The translations under genes were made by a program, and so were the position numbers. Positions 48,639 to 57,816 of a stretch of 64,000 nt of DNA are shown piece by piece (the first letter of the stretch is position 1; every line of letters starts with the position of its first letter). Source of the stretch: Triangularia verruculosa (Eukaryota > Ascomycota > Sordariomycetes > Sordariales > Podosporaceae); the NCBI GenBank assembly GCA_033296885.1, contig MU863899.1, positions 124,001 through 188,000 on the forward strand. The letters run 5' to 3'. The notes under the pieces were generated by a model. That model saw only the letters and a list, made by a program, of their open reading frames with translations, did no database searches and was not told the origin of the DNA.

Positions 48639-48848
48639 ACGTCCTTGACAAAAAAACTGGCACCGCAACGGGGGATGTAGTTTTGAAAGATAGTTAATAG
48701 GCCTTAAAAGATAGTTGATAGGCCTTCAAATATACTTTTACCGGGTTAAAAGATAGTAATGAGCTTAAAGAAGATAGTCAATAGGCCTTTTCTACTATTT
48801 TTAAGGTGTAATCCTAGCTTGCAGTACCAATTATTTTGTCCAGGACAT
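48639..48848. mobile_element. AT-rich miniature inverted-repeat element, family A copy 1 (~210 bp)
   Basis: The left end, from 48641, reads GTCCTTGACAAAAAAACTGG. The right end (48819-48846), read as reverse complement, is GTCCTGGACAAAATAATTGG, and 23 of the 28 terminal positions pair. Directly outside, GGTTATC occurs at 48632-48638 and again at 48849-48855, a likely target-site duplication. The inside carries about six degenerate copies of a ~21-bp unit like AAAGATAGTTAATAGGCC. There is no open reading frame. Copy 3 at 53.8 kb is the same element inverted. It lies between the ARS2 and TspO starts, about 425 bp before the TspO ATG. Confidence 0.8.
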
Positions 48849-49272
48849 GGTTATCTACCTGAGGCGGTTTTGCTCGCAAGATAAATTCATGATTGATCTT
48901 TCAGCACCTGGTCAGGCAATCTTGGCCAAGCTCCGCCATGACCGATCCCACCGTAATGACCCTCTCGAAAGGGATCGGATTTAGGCGCACTTGATCGAAA
49001 TTACCAAACATTTTATCAAGAAGCTTCGACTCCCCCATCATTACCGCTTCAAACCAATCCATCGGTTTCTGTAACCCGCGCGACTGTAACTTCCCACAGT
49101 GAACAGGCGGGGCATTGCTTAGAAGAAGCGAGGTATGTCGTCATAGGTCCATTATCCGTCTTAATCGTCCTTTATAACCACAACCAACAGCATCTCAACA
49201 CTCCATTACTGACAGACATCACATTACTTTCATACCCATCAATTAGTTCAACTTCAAAAGAAACCAGACAAA
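48849..49272. promoter_or_regulatory. upstream region of the TspO gene
   Basis: It contains the TspO promoter and leader, downstream of the inverted-repeat element. No specific motif was recognised. Confidence 0.4.
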
Positions 49273-49928
49273 ATGACGACTTACATACCCCAACTTACCC
49301 TCCCCGAGGCCGTCTTCTCCTCCCTCCCAGTTTCCATTATCTTGCCTATAGGCCTTGGGTCAGCAGTAGGATGGTCCACCAGACGTATGTATCCCCCTTC
49401 TTTCCCCCTCCCCTTCAACATACAAACCCAGCTAACACCACCCCTTAACAACCAGCAAAACAAGTTCCCCGCACCTACCTCGCCCTCAAGCAACCACCCC
49501 TCCGTCCACCCGCCTCTGTCTTCGGCCCCGTCTGGACAGTCCTCTACGGCCTCATGGGTTACGCCGCTCACCGCGCCCACCGAATCGGCACCTCCCCCCT
49601 CAGCCTCCCCAGCACCATCTCCGCCGCCCGTCACGGGACAACTCTCTACACGATCCAGCTCGGCCTGAACTTCCTCTGGATGCCCCTCTTCTTCGGCTGG
49701 AACCGCCCGATACTCGCCACCGCCGACATTGTTGCTCTCTTGGGCGTGAACGGCTACCTTGCCTGGCTCTGGGGCACCAAGGTCGATGCCATCTCTGGCT
49801 GGCTCCTTACCCCATATGTTGCGTGGTTGGGATTTGCCACGTACCTGAGCGCGGGCACCGGGTACCTCAACAACTGGGACCTGAGCGGGGCGTACAGGAC
49901 TGCCGATGAGGAGAAGAGAAGGTCTTAG
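49273..49928 (+). CDS. TspO/MBR (peripheral benzodiazepine receptor) family protein
   Basis: Exons 49273-49384 and 49456-49928; 194 aa, close to the family size. Splicing (GTATGT...AACCAG) joins GWSTR to PKQVPRTYLALKQPPL. Five membrane helices are expected. Visible markers are the Pro-rich loop after helix 1, PPASVFGPVWTVLYGLMGYA (helix 2), LGLNFLWMPLFFGWNRP (helix 3), ALLGVNGYLAWLWG (helix 4) and a last hydrophobic WLLTPYVAWLGFATYL (helix 5). It ends in a charged tail. TspO proteins bind porphyrins and sterols and sit in the outer mitochondrial membrane in animals; the fungal role is poorly known. Confidence 0.93.
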
Positions 49929-50500
49929 GAGGCGAGACAGGAATGGTTCAGGTCCCACTTGGGCTAGAAGCTCCGTTTTTATCTCACGTGGTTGAATCTT
50001 ACAGACTTGATGGGTTTGGGTGATACGTTCTTGAACCGCTGGGCCCTGAGGCGGGCGAAGAAGGTTCTGGAGGAGAGGACGATAAATGAAGGGCCTGGTC
50101 TCTGGACGGTCGTGAATCACGTGATTCTTGACCCGTTGCTCGGAGATGTGCCGGATTACGACCATGTTATACCTTATGCAGTACCAGGTATTGTACCTTT
50201 TGGGGTAGTGTGTAGGTCAAGGACAATTAAATATGAGGGAGGGAGGGCATTGATAGATTGGGTTATGTTCTCAACGATGTTTGTGTGCTGTGCCGACGAA
50301 AACGTTATGTTTAAGGTGGTTTATTTAGGAGGTCGCGGCCAGCATTGGGAGTGAGGAAGCATGGGTAGGATAGGCTGATATTTCCTTTGCAGTAGCGCAG
50401 ATATGAAAAACCAGCGTAGATCAACTTATGAGGTAGTCATCGAACATATTATATACACCTCGTTTTATATTCATATACATTGCCTCCCGTCTTTTCGTGG
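49929..50500. other. 3' flank of the TspO gene
   Basis: An AT-rich stretch leads to the composite repeat element. An open frame of 120 codons at 49992-50354 has no recognisable domain and I do not support it as a gene. Confidence 0.4.
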
Positions 50501-50510
50501 TAAAAAAAAG

Positions 50511-50901
50511 AGCGATAGTTTTGGGACCCCCCGATTTATCTTTTACGATCCCCCCGAGCTAAATACGTCCTAAACAAAATAACTGGCACTGTAAAGTAGG
50601 TATATAATATTAAAGGATAATTAAAAGGCCTTAAAAGATAGTTAAAAGGCCTTAAAAGATAGTTAAAACGCTTTAAAAGATTGTTAAAAGGCCTGAAAAA
50701 TAAGTTGAAAGGCTTTAAAAGATAACTAAAAGGTTTTAAAAGATAGTTTAAAGGCTTTAAAGAATAGTTAAAGGGTTTAAAAGATAGTTAAAAGGCCTTA
50801 AAAGATAGTTAAAAGGCTTTAAAAGATAATTAAAAGCCTTAAAAGATAGTTTAAAGGCTTAAAAGATAACTTGGGGGGAGGGGGGTCCTAAGACTATCGC
50901 T
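50511..50901. mobile_element. composite inverted-repeat element with family A left end inside (~391 bp)
   Basis: The outer 22-bp terminal inverted repeats are 50511-50532 (starts AGCGATAGTTTTGGGACC, then Cs) and 50880-50901 (reverse complement starts AGCGATAGTCTTAGGACC), 20 of 22 matching. Immediately outside are TAAAAAAAAG (50501-50510) and TAAAAAAAGG (50902-50911), a probable ~9-10-bp target duplication. At 50566 a family A left end begins (GTCCTAAACAAAATAACTGG). A tandem array follows without the family A right end. There is no coding capacity. It lies between the TspO and ornithine-carrier genes. Confidence 0.7.
50610..50870. repeat. ~21-bp AT-rich tandem repeat array (about 12-13 units)
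   Basis: Units are variants of TAAAAGATAGTTAAAAGGCC preceded by T. The array sits inside the composite element. Within each unit two AAAA tracts are 11 bp apart, and the next unit follows after 10 bp. Confidence 0.9.
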
Positions 50902-50911
50902 TAAAAAAAGG

Positions 50912-51181
50912 ATATCGTATTAACACAACTTCAAAGCTCTACCGCCATGTTTTTGCCCAACTCTAATAAAGGAAGAAGAAAAACAAAGTGAATAGTAAAA
51001 TCCCGTGCCGAGTGGCCCCAACGCCCGCTGGTGATAATGTCAAGTGGCATAACGATACCCGCCCCTGCCGTTCTATGTTGCTTTGTCTCCTGCCGCGCTC
51101 AAGCCAACCTTCAACTCCTCCTGCTTCTCTAGCGTATGAGCCCCCGATCTAAAGAACACCCCATCTTGTTCAACCTCTTTT
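50912..51181. other. 3' flank of the ornithine carrier gene
   Basis: Probably 3' UTR and spacer. Nothing else was recognised. Confidence 0.4.
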
Positions 51182-52279
51182 CTATTGCATAGGCAAATAC
51201 ATCTTCAACCCATCAAACACCATAAAGATGAACGCCGAGCTCGGCACCGACCTCAGCACCGTGATCCCGCATCCTCTGTAGAACCCCTTGAGGCCAGCCT
51301 GCTTCCACAGCGCCGACGTCTCCCCCATGAACGTCTTCTTGGGCCCCACCTCTCCGATCGGCGTGGTCTGCATTCGTGATTTGACTGTATCCGCTGGGAA
51401 GAACAGGAAGTTGTATGCCATACCCGCCGAGGCGCCAGCCACAGCTTGCTGCCACAGCGGGATGGCGTCATCTGCCCTCATCTGGGCGAGGTGCTCGGGG
51501 GACATGGCTCTGCTCTCGTTCCATTGTCTGAAAAGCTTGGTGGTTGTTTCCTTTGAGCCAAACCACGCTGCGCAACCGCCCGCCTCCCGGATGAGGGTGC
51601 CCAGCTGACCGTGCCAGAAACCAGAGATGCCCTGGTGCCGGAAGATGTCTCTGATGACGGGAATGGGCTTCAAGGTGGCTGTCTTGACGCCTCCTCCTGT
51701 GTCGGGGACTTGGATCTTGCACTTTACGAGCTCGACGGGGGTGAGGATGAAGGAGGTCATGGCGCCGGCGAAGCCGCCTGTGAGCCAGAGGGTCTGGAGG
51801 GAGAGGGGCTTGTCGTGGCTGGCGAGGCCGAAGCCGTAGGCGAGATCGCGGCCGATGCGCTCCCAGAAGAAGAGGGAGCTGTTTTCGAGGGCGGCGCCGA
51901 CGAGAGGAGCGGAGATGCCGCGGTAGAGACCGAGGATGCCATCGGAGCGGAGGGCCTGGCGGAAGCAATCGAGGGGGCCGGTGTACCGGAGGGGGAGATG
52001 GTCTGGTTGGGCTTGGAGGCGGACTTTAACTGTGTCGAAGGGGTATTCGATGTATTTGCCTACTACACCGGCAACCTGGGAAAGGGGGAAATGGTGAGAT
52101 TACAGTGCCAATTGAGTCATAAGAGAAAAACTTACTGAGCCGTAGACAATATCCTCGACAGCCTCCATGACGGCGGTTTTAGGCTTGAGGATTACTGGTG
52201 CGGTAATGGATGGAGAAGCGGTGGTGGAGGAGGTTGGTGTGAGAGGCACCTCTGGTTTAAGTGTGACTGCTGGCTCCAT
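51182..52279 (-). CDS. arg-13: mitochondrial ornithine/basic amino-acid carrier (ARG-13/ORT1 type)
   Basis: Exons 52279-52136 and 52075-51182; 345 aa. The 60-nt intron joins DIVYGS to [20 protein letters not shown]. Three carrier repeats carry the signatures [22 protein letters not shown] (Asp replaced by Glu, as is usual in this subfamily) and [31 protein letters not shown] and [20 protein letters not shown] are the matching even-helix segments. The N-terminal ~35 residues are a Ser/Thr/Pro-rich extension. The overall pattern fits the inner-membrane carrier that exports ornithine from mitochondria for cytosolic arginine synthesis; the substrate assignment rests on family resemblance to Neurospora ARG-13. 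Confidence 0.92.
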
Positions 52280-53824
52280 AGTGAAATGGACTGTGGGAAA
52301 TGTTCGCTTTTGCCTCTATTGACAGCCGGGAGTCAAGAGCCCAGTGCCGATACCCTCCTGGGCGCACGATGGCACACACACCTCTCAATCGAATGTGTCG
52401 ACCAATGCTCTCTACTCGGATGAAGATGTCTGCGTGCGCCGCGTGTGATGAAGACGCAGGACGCGAGAGCAAAGTGCAGAACGCGGCCGCAGAGATCTTG
52501 GACACTTCTTATGGGGGTGACCCCGGTTGCGGATTGGAGCCTTTTTCGAGACAAGATGGGATAACGACTGCAGTCTGTACTTTGAAGTGCGGGTAGGTGT
52601 GACTGTGAAGACACTGGTGAGTGACAAACAGACTTGGACTCGGCCGGAGTTGCAGTGTGAGTGAAAACGACTCAAATAAAGAAAAGACAAGACAAGACAA
52701 GACAAGACAATACAAGACTATTCACTGTCACCACAGCCCAACCCCCAAGTGCCCACTCACATGAGAACCTTGCCGTCTCAAGTTTGTTCAGTCACGGCTC
52801 AAAACTGCAAGTTGATCCCTGGAACCCCACGAGGTGTAAGATCCGATGAGCGGGGCGTGGCCGGTCTGGAGGGGCGATATCAGATACAATGTAGGGAATG
52901 CTTTGTAGGGTTTGAGCCAGCACACCCGTCGCCCTTTTGTAGGCCGGCGAGGTCGTAGAAGACCTCACACCACCTCGTGGCCGAAGCAGCAGCTCCTCCC
53001 GGTGTTGCGAAATCGGCTGTCGATCAACACAAAAGTATAATGTTGGTGTAGCGGCAGAATCCAAACTCGGATAACAGTTCAACGCCCTAAGAAAAAAAAA
53101 ACTTGGAAAACCGTTCAGCCGTTTCGCTGTGACCCTGCGGCTTGGCAACCCACGGATAATGGTTCGGCGGGGTCGTGGTTCAGTCCTGTGGTTCCTGGAA
53201 TGGCATGATCCAGGTTGCTCTGCTGCAGCTTTGTTGAGGTCGTAATCCTTTGCAAACCACAAACCTCGGTAGCAGTGGAGTTTGGAACGAAGTTCGAACG
53301 TTTCAATTGAGTTTTTGTGAGGTGTTTTGCAACTGGGCTACCCTAATCGGGATGCCAAGGGGAGATGGTGGGCCACATAGGCCCTGTCATAGATGATCAG
53401 ATAAGATCATCTAATCAGCCATCAGATCTCCACACAACGTGACGCCGAGTTCGCTGTTTTCGCGCTGCTGTAGCCTATGTTTGATGACTCTCACATGTCA
53501 AACAAAAGCCGAAGCAACAAGCCGTGAAACTAGTCTCGTTTTGAAATGTTGGGACTTTTGGACAGGTGACATTCTACGTGGGAATGGTTGCTACACCGAA
53601 TTACATGGCTAGGTCCGTCTACATCTCGTGTCTACCTCTACAGCAACGGGATGCTCGATGGCGAAGGCTTCGCACCATGTCCTCACCCTGAGGTTTTCTG
53701 ACAACCTTACAACAATGACGGCTCTCGCAGTATTATCCTGACCTCTACGAAAGAACTATCTAACGATTAAGTTAGAACCATCTTCATGAACCTGTCATGA
53801 AGTTCTCTCGCCCAGTACAGTACC
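52280..53824. other. upstream region of the ornithine carrier
   Basis: It contains the carrier promoter. An AAGAC pentamer minisatellite (about seven units) lies at about 52684-52718. No gene is supported. Confidence 0.5.
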
Positions 53825-54074
53825 TCGCTGTAGATAAAATAATTGGTACTACAAGCAGGATCACATCTTAAGAGCAGCAGAAAAGGCCTATCAACTATCT
53901 TCTTAGGGCTTATTACTATCTTTTAACACAGTAAAAGTATTTTTTAAAGTGTTTTTAATATCTTTTAAAGCCTATTAATATCTTTTGAGGCCTATCAACT
54001 ATCTTTTAAGGCCTATTACTATCTTTCAATACTGTCTTCCCCCATTGCAGTGCTAGTTTTTTTGTCCAGGACGT
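53825..54074. mobile_element. AT-rich miniature inverted-repeat element, family A copy 3 (~250 bp, inverted)
   Basis: Read as reverse complement from its right end (54072 leftwards), it starts GTCCTGGACAAAAAAACTAG and then GCACTGCAATGGGGGA, matching copy 1 closely. The other end, near 53835-53850, is AAAATAATTGGTACTACAAG, again as in copy 1, but the outermost ~10 bases have diverged. AGTACC flanks both sides (53819-53824 and 54076-54081), a likely target duplication. Inside are repeated CTTTTAAGGCCTATTA-type units. The element ends about 120 bp upstream of the PRP28 start codon. Confidence 0.75.
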
Positions 54075-54196
54075 GAGTACCCATCAGGGTGTGATTGCGC
54101 ACAGACCACCAAGTTGCTGGCTGTCTTAAGGTCCCGCTTATTTTTGGCCGTGAACCTTGGAGGCTGCATCTTGCCATCCGCACCGCAACCATCGAC

Positions 54197-56326
54197 ATGG
54201 CGTCGCGAAGAGAGCCGCCCGACTTGGCCGCCTTACTCCGGCAAAAAAAATCCCAAGAAGAAGCCGCGTCAAAACCACGGTTCATCTCCAAGAAAGAACG
54301 CGAGCGCCTGGCTGCCGAGAAGAAGGCGAAAGAACAAGAGAAGAAGAATCCACCAACCAATGGAAACACAAACGGAAATGGCTACACAAATTCCGATTAT
54401 CAGACGTCTAGATCTCGAAATGAAATCCCGACAGGACCCAAAGCGATGCGTGGACCAGAGGAACGAGGCGGGAATAGATATGGTGATAGGCGAGATGATG
54501 ACCGAGGCCCAAATCGCGCTGGAGTGAAACGCGGCGCGCCGGTTGAAGATGAAGGACGGCGTTTGAAGATGGAACAGAATGACGAAGCCGAACTACGAGC
54601 GAAATACATGGGTCCCGTCGTCAACCAGTCCACATTCTCGGCAAAGAAGAAGAGAAGAAGAACAGCGGCGAATAAGTTCAACTTTGACTGGGACCCAGAT
54701 GATGATACGAGCCGGCCGGACGACCCTATCTATAAAGATCGCCTGGAGCCAGTGTTCAAGCGCGGAGGCGAAGAATCAACCGACGAGCTGGTGCGCAGAA
54801 AGGCAGAAGCCATCCGGCGTGGTGATCCAGAAACGGGAGAAGAGCGCGCAAGACAGCTTCTCGAGCAGCACGAGCGCGCCAAAAAAGCAGCACAGCGCAA
54901 GGCTTTGGGCTCGCATTGGTCTGACAAGTCACTAGAGGAGATGAAGGAGCGTGACTGGCGCATCTTCAAGGAGAACTTTGGCATCGCAACCAAAGGCGGT
55001 GCTATTCCCAACCCTATGCGCAGCTGGAATGAATCGAATTTGCCCAGAAGGTTACTGGATATCGTTCATGATGTTGGTTATGATGAACCAACACCTATTC
55101 AAAGGGCCTCTATTCCCATCGCTCTTCAGGCGAGAGACTTGATCGGTGTAGCCGTCACCGGTTCCGGTAAAACAGCAGCTTTCCTGCTGCCATTACTGGT
55201 TTACATCTCGGAACTTCCACCTTTGAACGAAGTCAACAAGAACGACGGTCCATACGCCCTCATTCTTGCCCCGACGAGAGAACTGGTACAGCAGATCGAG
55301 AACGAAGCTCGAAAGTTTGCCACCCCACTCGGCTTCACGGTTGTCAGTATTGTCGGTGGTCACTCTCTAGAAGAACAAGCGTATGCTTTGCGTAACGGAG
55401 CGGAGATTATTGTCGCCACACCAGGTCGTCTTGTTGACTGTCTCGAAAGACGACTCTTGGTCTTTACTCAGTGCTGCTACATCATCATGGATGAAGCAGA
55501 TCGTATGATCGACCAAGGCTTCGAGGAGCCATTAACCAAGATCCTAGACGCTCTCCCCGTTTCCAACGAAAAGCCAGACACTGAAGAGGCCGAGAATCCA
55601 CACTTAATGAAGAAGTACCTCGGTGGCAAGGACCGCTATCGTCAGACAATGATGTACACGGCCACGATGCCACCGCTGGTAGAAAGGATTGCCAAGAAAT
55701 ACCTCCGCCGCCCAGCTATCGTCACTATCGGTAACGCAGGCGAAGCCGTTGACACAGTCGAGCAACGTGTCGAATTCATCTCTGGCGAGGACAAGAGGAA
55801 GAACAAACTCAGGGAGATTCTCAACTCGGGCCAGTTCAAGCCACCCATCATCGTCTTTGTCAACATCAAGCGGAACTGCGAGATGGTTGCGAAAGACATC
55901 AAGTCATGGGGTTTCTCTACTACTACACTTCACGGCAGCAAGACGCAAGAGCAGCGTGAGGCGTCGCTTGCGGCGGTGCGGAACGGTCAGTCCAACATCT
56001 TGGTCGCCACCGATTTGGCCGGTCGTGGTATCGATGTGCAGGATGTTTCGTTGGTTGTCAACTTCAACATGCCGTCAAGCATTGAGAGCTACACACATCG
56101 TATCGGTCGTACGGGTCGTGCGGGCAAGAGCGGTGTGGCGATTACGTTCTTGGGCAACGAGGATGCCGAGGTGATGTATGACTTGAAGCAGATTATCTCC
56201 AAGTCGAGCATCTCGAAGGTGCCGGATGAGCTGAGGAGGCATGAGGCGGCGCAGAGCAAGCCGCAGAGGGGGCAGAAGAAGGTGGAGGAGAGTGGTGGTT
56301 TTGGTGGGAAGGGGGGGTGGCAGTAA
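54197..56326 (+). CDS. prp28: PRP28, DEAD-box ATPase of the U5 snRNP
   Basis: Single exon, 709 aa. The N-terminal ~260 residues are charged, with a coiled Lys/Glu stretch and an RS/RD-like part (EERGGNRYGDRRDDDRG). The helicase core has Q-motif DEPTPIQRASIPIAL, motif I GSGKT (near 322), PTREL, TPGR, DEAD (near 432), TAT in place of SAT (MMYTATMPP), RGIDV and HRIGRTGRAG. These, with the DPDDDTSRPDDPIYKDR linker and KENFGIATKGGAIPNPMRSW, identify PRP28. It replaces U1 with U6 at the 5' splice site during spliceosome activation. An in-frame ATG at 54095 would add 34 residues; I chose 54197 because MASRREPPDLAALLRQKKSQ is the expected start. Confidence 0.95.
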   Translation: MASRREPPDLAALLRQKKSQEEAASKPRFISKKERERLAAEKKAKEQEKKNPPTNGNTNGNGYTNSDYQTSRSRNEIPTGPKAMRGPEERGGNRYGDRRDDDRGPNRAGVKRGAPVEDEGRRLKMEQNDEAELRAKYMGPVVNQSTFSAKKKRRRTAANKFNFDWDPDDDTSRPDDPIYKDRLEPVFKRGGEESTDELVRRKAEAIRRGDPETGEERARQLLEQHERAKKAAQRKALGSHWSDKSLEEMKERDWRIFKENFGIATKGGAIPNPMRSWNESNLPRRLLDIVHDVGYDEPTPIQRASIPIALQARDLIGVAVTGSGKTAAFLLPLLVYISELPPLNEVNKNDGPYALILAPTRELVQQIENEARKFATPLGFTVVSIVGGHSLEEQAYALRNGAEIIVATPGRLVDCLERRLLVFTQCCYIIMDEADRMIDQGFEEPLTKILDALPVSNEKPDTEEAENPHLMKKYLGGKDRYRQTMMYTATMPPLVERIAKKYLRRPAIVTIGNAGEAVDTVEQRVEFISGEDKRKNKLREILNSGQFKPPIIVFVNIKRNCEMVAKDIKSWGFSTTTLHGSKTQEQREASLAAVRNGQSNILVATDLAGRGIDVQDVSLVVNFNMPSSIESYTHRIGRTGRAGKSGVAITFLGNEDAEVMYDLKQIISKSSISKVPDELRRHEAAQSKPQRGQKKVEESGGFGGKGGWQ

Positions 56327-56696
56327 CGGGAGGTGGTGAGGTTGTGTAATTGATAGGACAGATTAGGACAGATTAAATACCAGTAAATTGCAACCTCACA
56401 GGCACATACTGTTTAAAACAAGAACTTCATCGTCTCGTTCCTTCAGGTGAATGTTGGTCTCCCTCCTCTTCACCACTAACCCTGCCCATGATTAAAGCGT
56501 TATCCAAAACCAGGGTTAGGGTCCCACACCCACCCGCATCCAAATCAACAACCCTAGAACTTTTTTTTGGAATCAGCAACCCCATCCCGGAGCTCCCTCC
56601 CAATCCAGATTGCGAACCTCTACGACCAACTTTCACCACCGTCGTTCCAACCCGCCGTTCCCCCCGGGACGAAGAACGACGACGACGACAAAAACC
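56327..56696. promoter_or_regulatory. spacer between PRP28 and the mL59 gene
   Basis: It holds the 3' flank of PRP28 and the short promoter and leader of the mitoribosomal gene. No motif stands out. Confidence 0.45.
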
Positions 56697-57270
56697 ATGG
56701 CGACCCCAACAGTATCCTCCCCCCTCATCCAACTAGCGCAATCCCTCCCCCCGCGCCTCAAGACTTTCTTCGCGCGGTACCCCCCCCTCTCGATCCAGCC
56801 CCCCGGAGCAGCCCGCTCGCCGGCCAAAGCTTTAACATTCTACCAGCGGGAAACGCCGAACCCGTTCCTCCCGCACAAGCACCCGGTGACGGGCAAGTGG
56901 CACGACCCAAAGTACTCCCTCCGCCGGCAGGCCGAGCTCGTCAAGCTGGCGCGGGAACACGGAGTAGAGGAGTTGCTGCCGTACACAGAAAAGGGGACGG
57001 AGACAAAACTGGCGAAGAGGGTCGAGTTTGGGCTGAGGGTGAAGGGCACGGGTGTAGGAGAACGAGTCAAGGGCCATAAGCATGAGAGGACGCTGGTGGG
57101 CAAGATGGAGAAGAGGAGGAAGGCGATGCTCGAGATGCCCGAGTTGATAAAGGAGTGGAAGAAGGTATGTTTTTTTTTGCAAAAAGAGATAATAAATGGG
57201 GAGGGGATTGGGGGGCTGACAGAGAGGAATATAGGTTGGCAAGCGCAGCTGGAGCAAGTTCCCGAGGTAA
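56697..57270 (+). CDS. mrpl25: mitochondrial large-subunit ribosomal protein mL59 (MRPL25)
   Basis: Exons 56697-57164 and 57235-57270; 167 aa. The start is MATPTVSSPLIQLAQSLPPR. The core has NPFLPHKHPVTGKWHDPKYS then LRRQAELVKLAREHGVEELL, typical of yeast YmL25-like proteins. A very basic segment follows (GHKHERTLVGKMEKRRKAML). The short second exon finishes VGKRSWSKFPR. The 70-nt intron has a GTATGT donor and an ATATAG acceptor; without it the frame runs on into non-conserved sequence. This is a fungal-specific mitoribosome component. Confidence 0.9.
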
Positions 57271-57816
57271 AGGCGCCATATTATCACCACCACCACGGCC
57301 GAGACGAGGGGATAGAAGGGGACGGCATGGGAAGAACGACGACGATGTATACCAAGAAGATGCCGAGAGAATGTATAGGAGGAGGAGGGACGCAGCATTT
57401 TGTATCAATACCAACAAGCAAAATTGTACAACACACACACATACACATATTCAACGACTATTGTTGTTGGTTTTTGTTCAACGTGATATCGACTCATGAA
57501 ATGCTAACAGACAGGGGAAGAAAATTGAAGATGTTTTATACTCAAACACAAGAAAATAAAAACGTATTAACCGCCTCAGCTTCTATCTAGAATTGTTTAC
57601 ATATGTAAACCATAATAAAATCAAGTAAAGCGAACGATCTTCCCCCCTCCCTGTCTTTTTCCATATCTAGGTAAAAAGGTTCTCCAACTCCAATGCTTGC
57701 TTACCCTATTGCCTATATCAATTTCCCTTTCTACCGACAAAAAAAAACACCATTGCCTGCCCAACCCAGCCAACCAGCCACTCAAAAATATCAAAACCCT
57801 CTCAGAAGAAGACCTT
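57271..57816. other. 546-bp convergent region
   Basis: It lies between the 3' ends of the mL59 and UMP/CMP-kinase genes, with a (CA)n run near 57429-57447. It is probably 3' UTR. Confidence 0.5.

Noticed and set aside
49281..50165. 294-codon minus-strand open frame opposite the TspO gene
   Set aside because: It is a shadow of the real TspO exons; its composition is compatible only with reverse reading and no domain is present.
50610..50870. Regularly repeated ~21-bp units that could suggest a CRISPR array
   Set aside because: There are no unique spacers; the units are directly tandem, and the genome is eukaryotic.
54095..54196. Longer PRP28 with 34 extra N-terminal residues
   Set aside because: The extra part is not PRP28-like and begins next to the repeat element; the ATG at 54197 gives the expected N-terminus.
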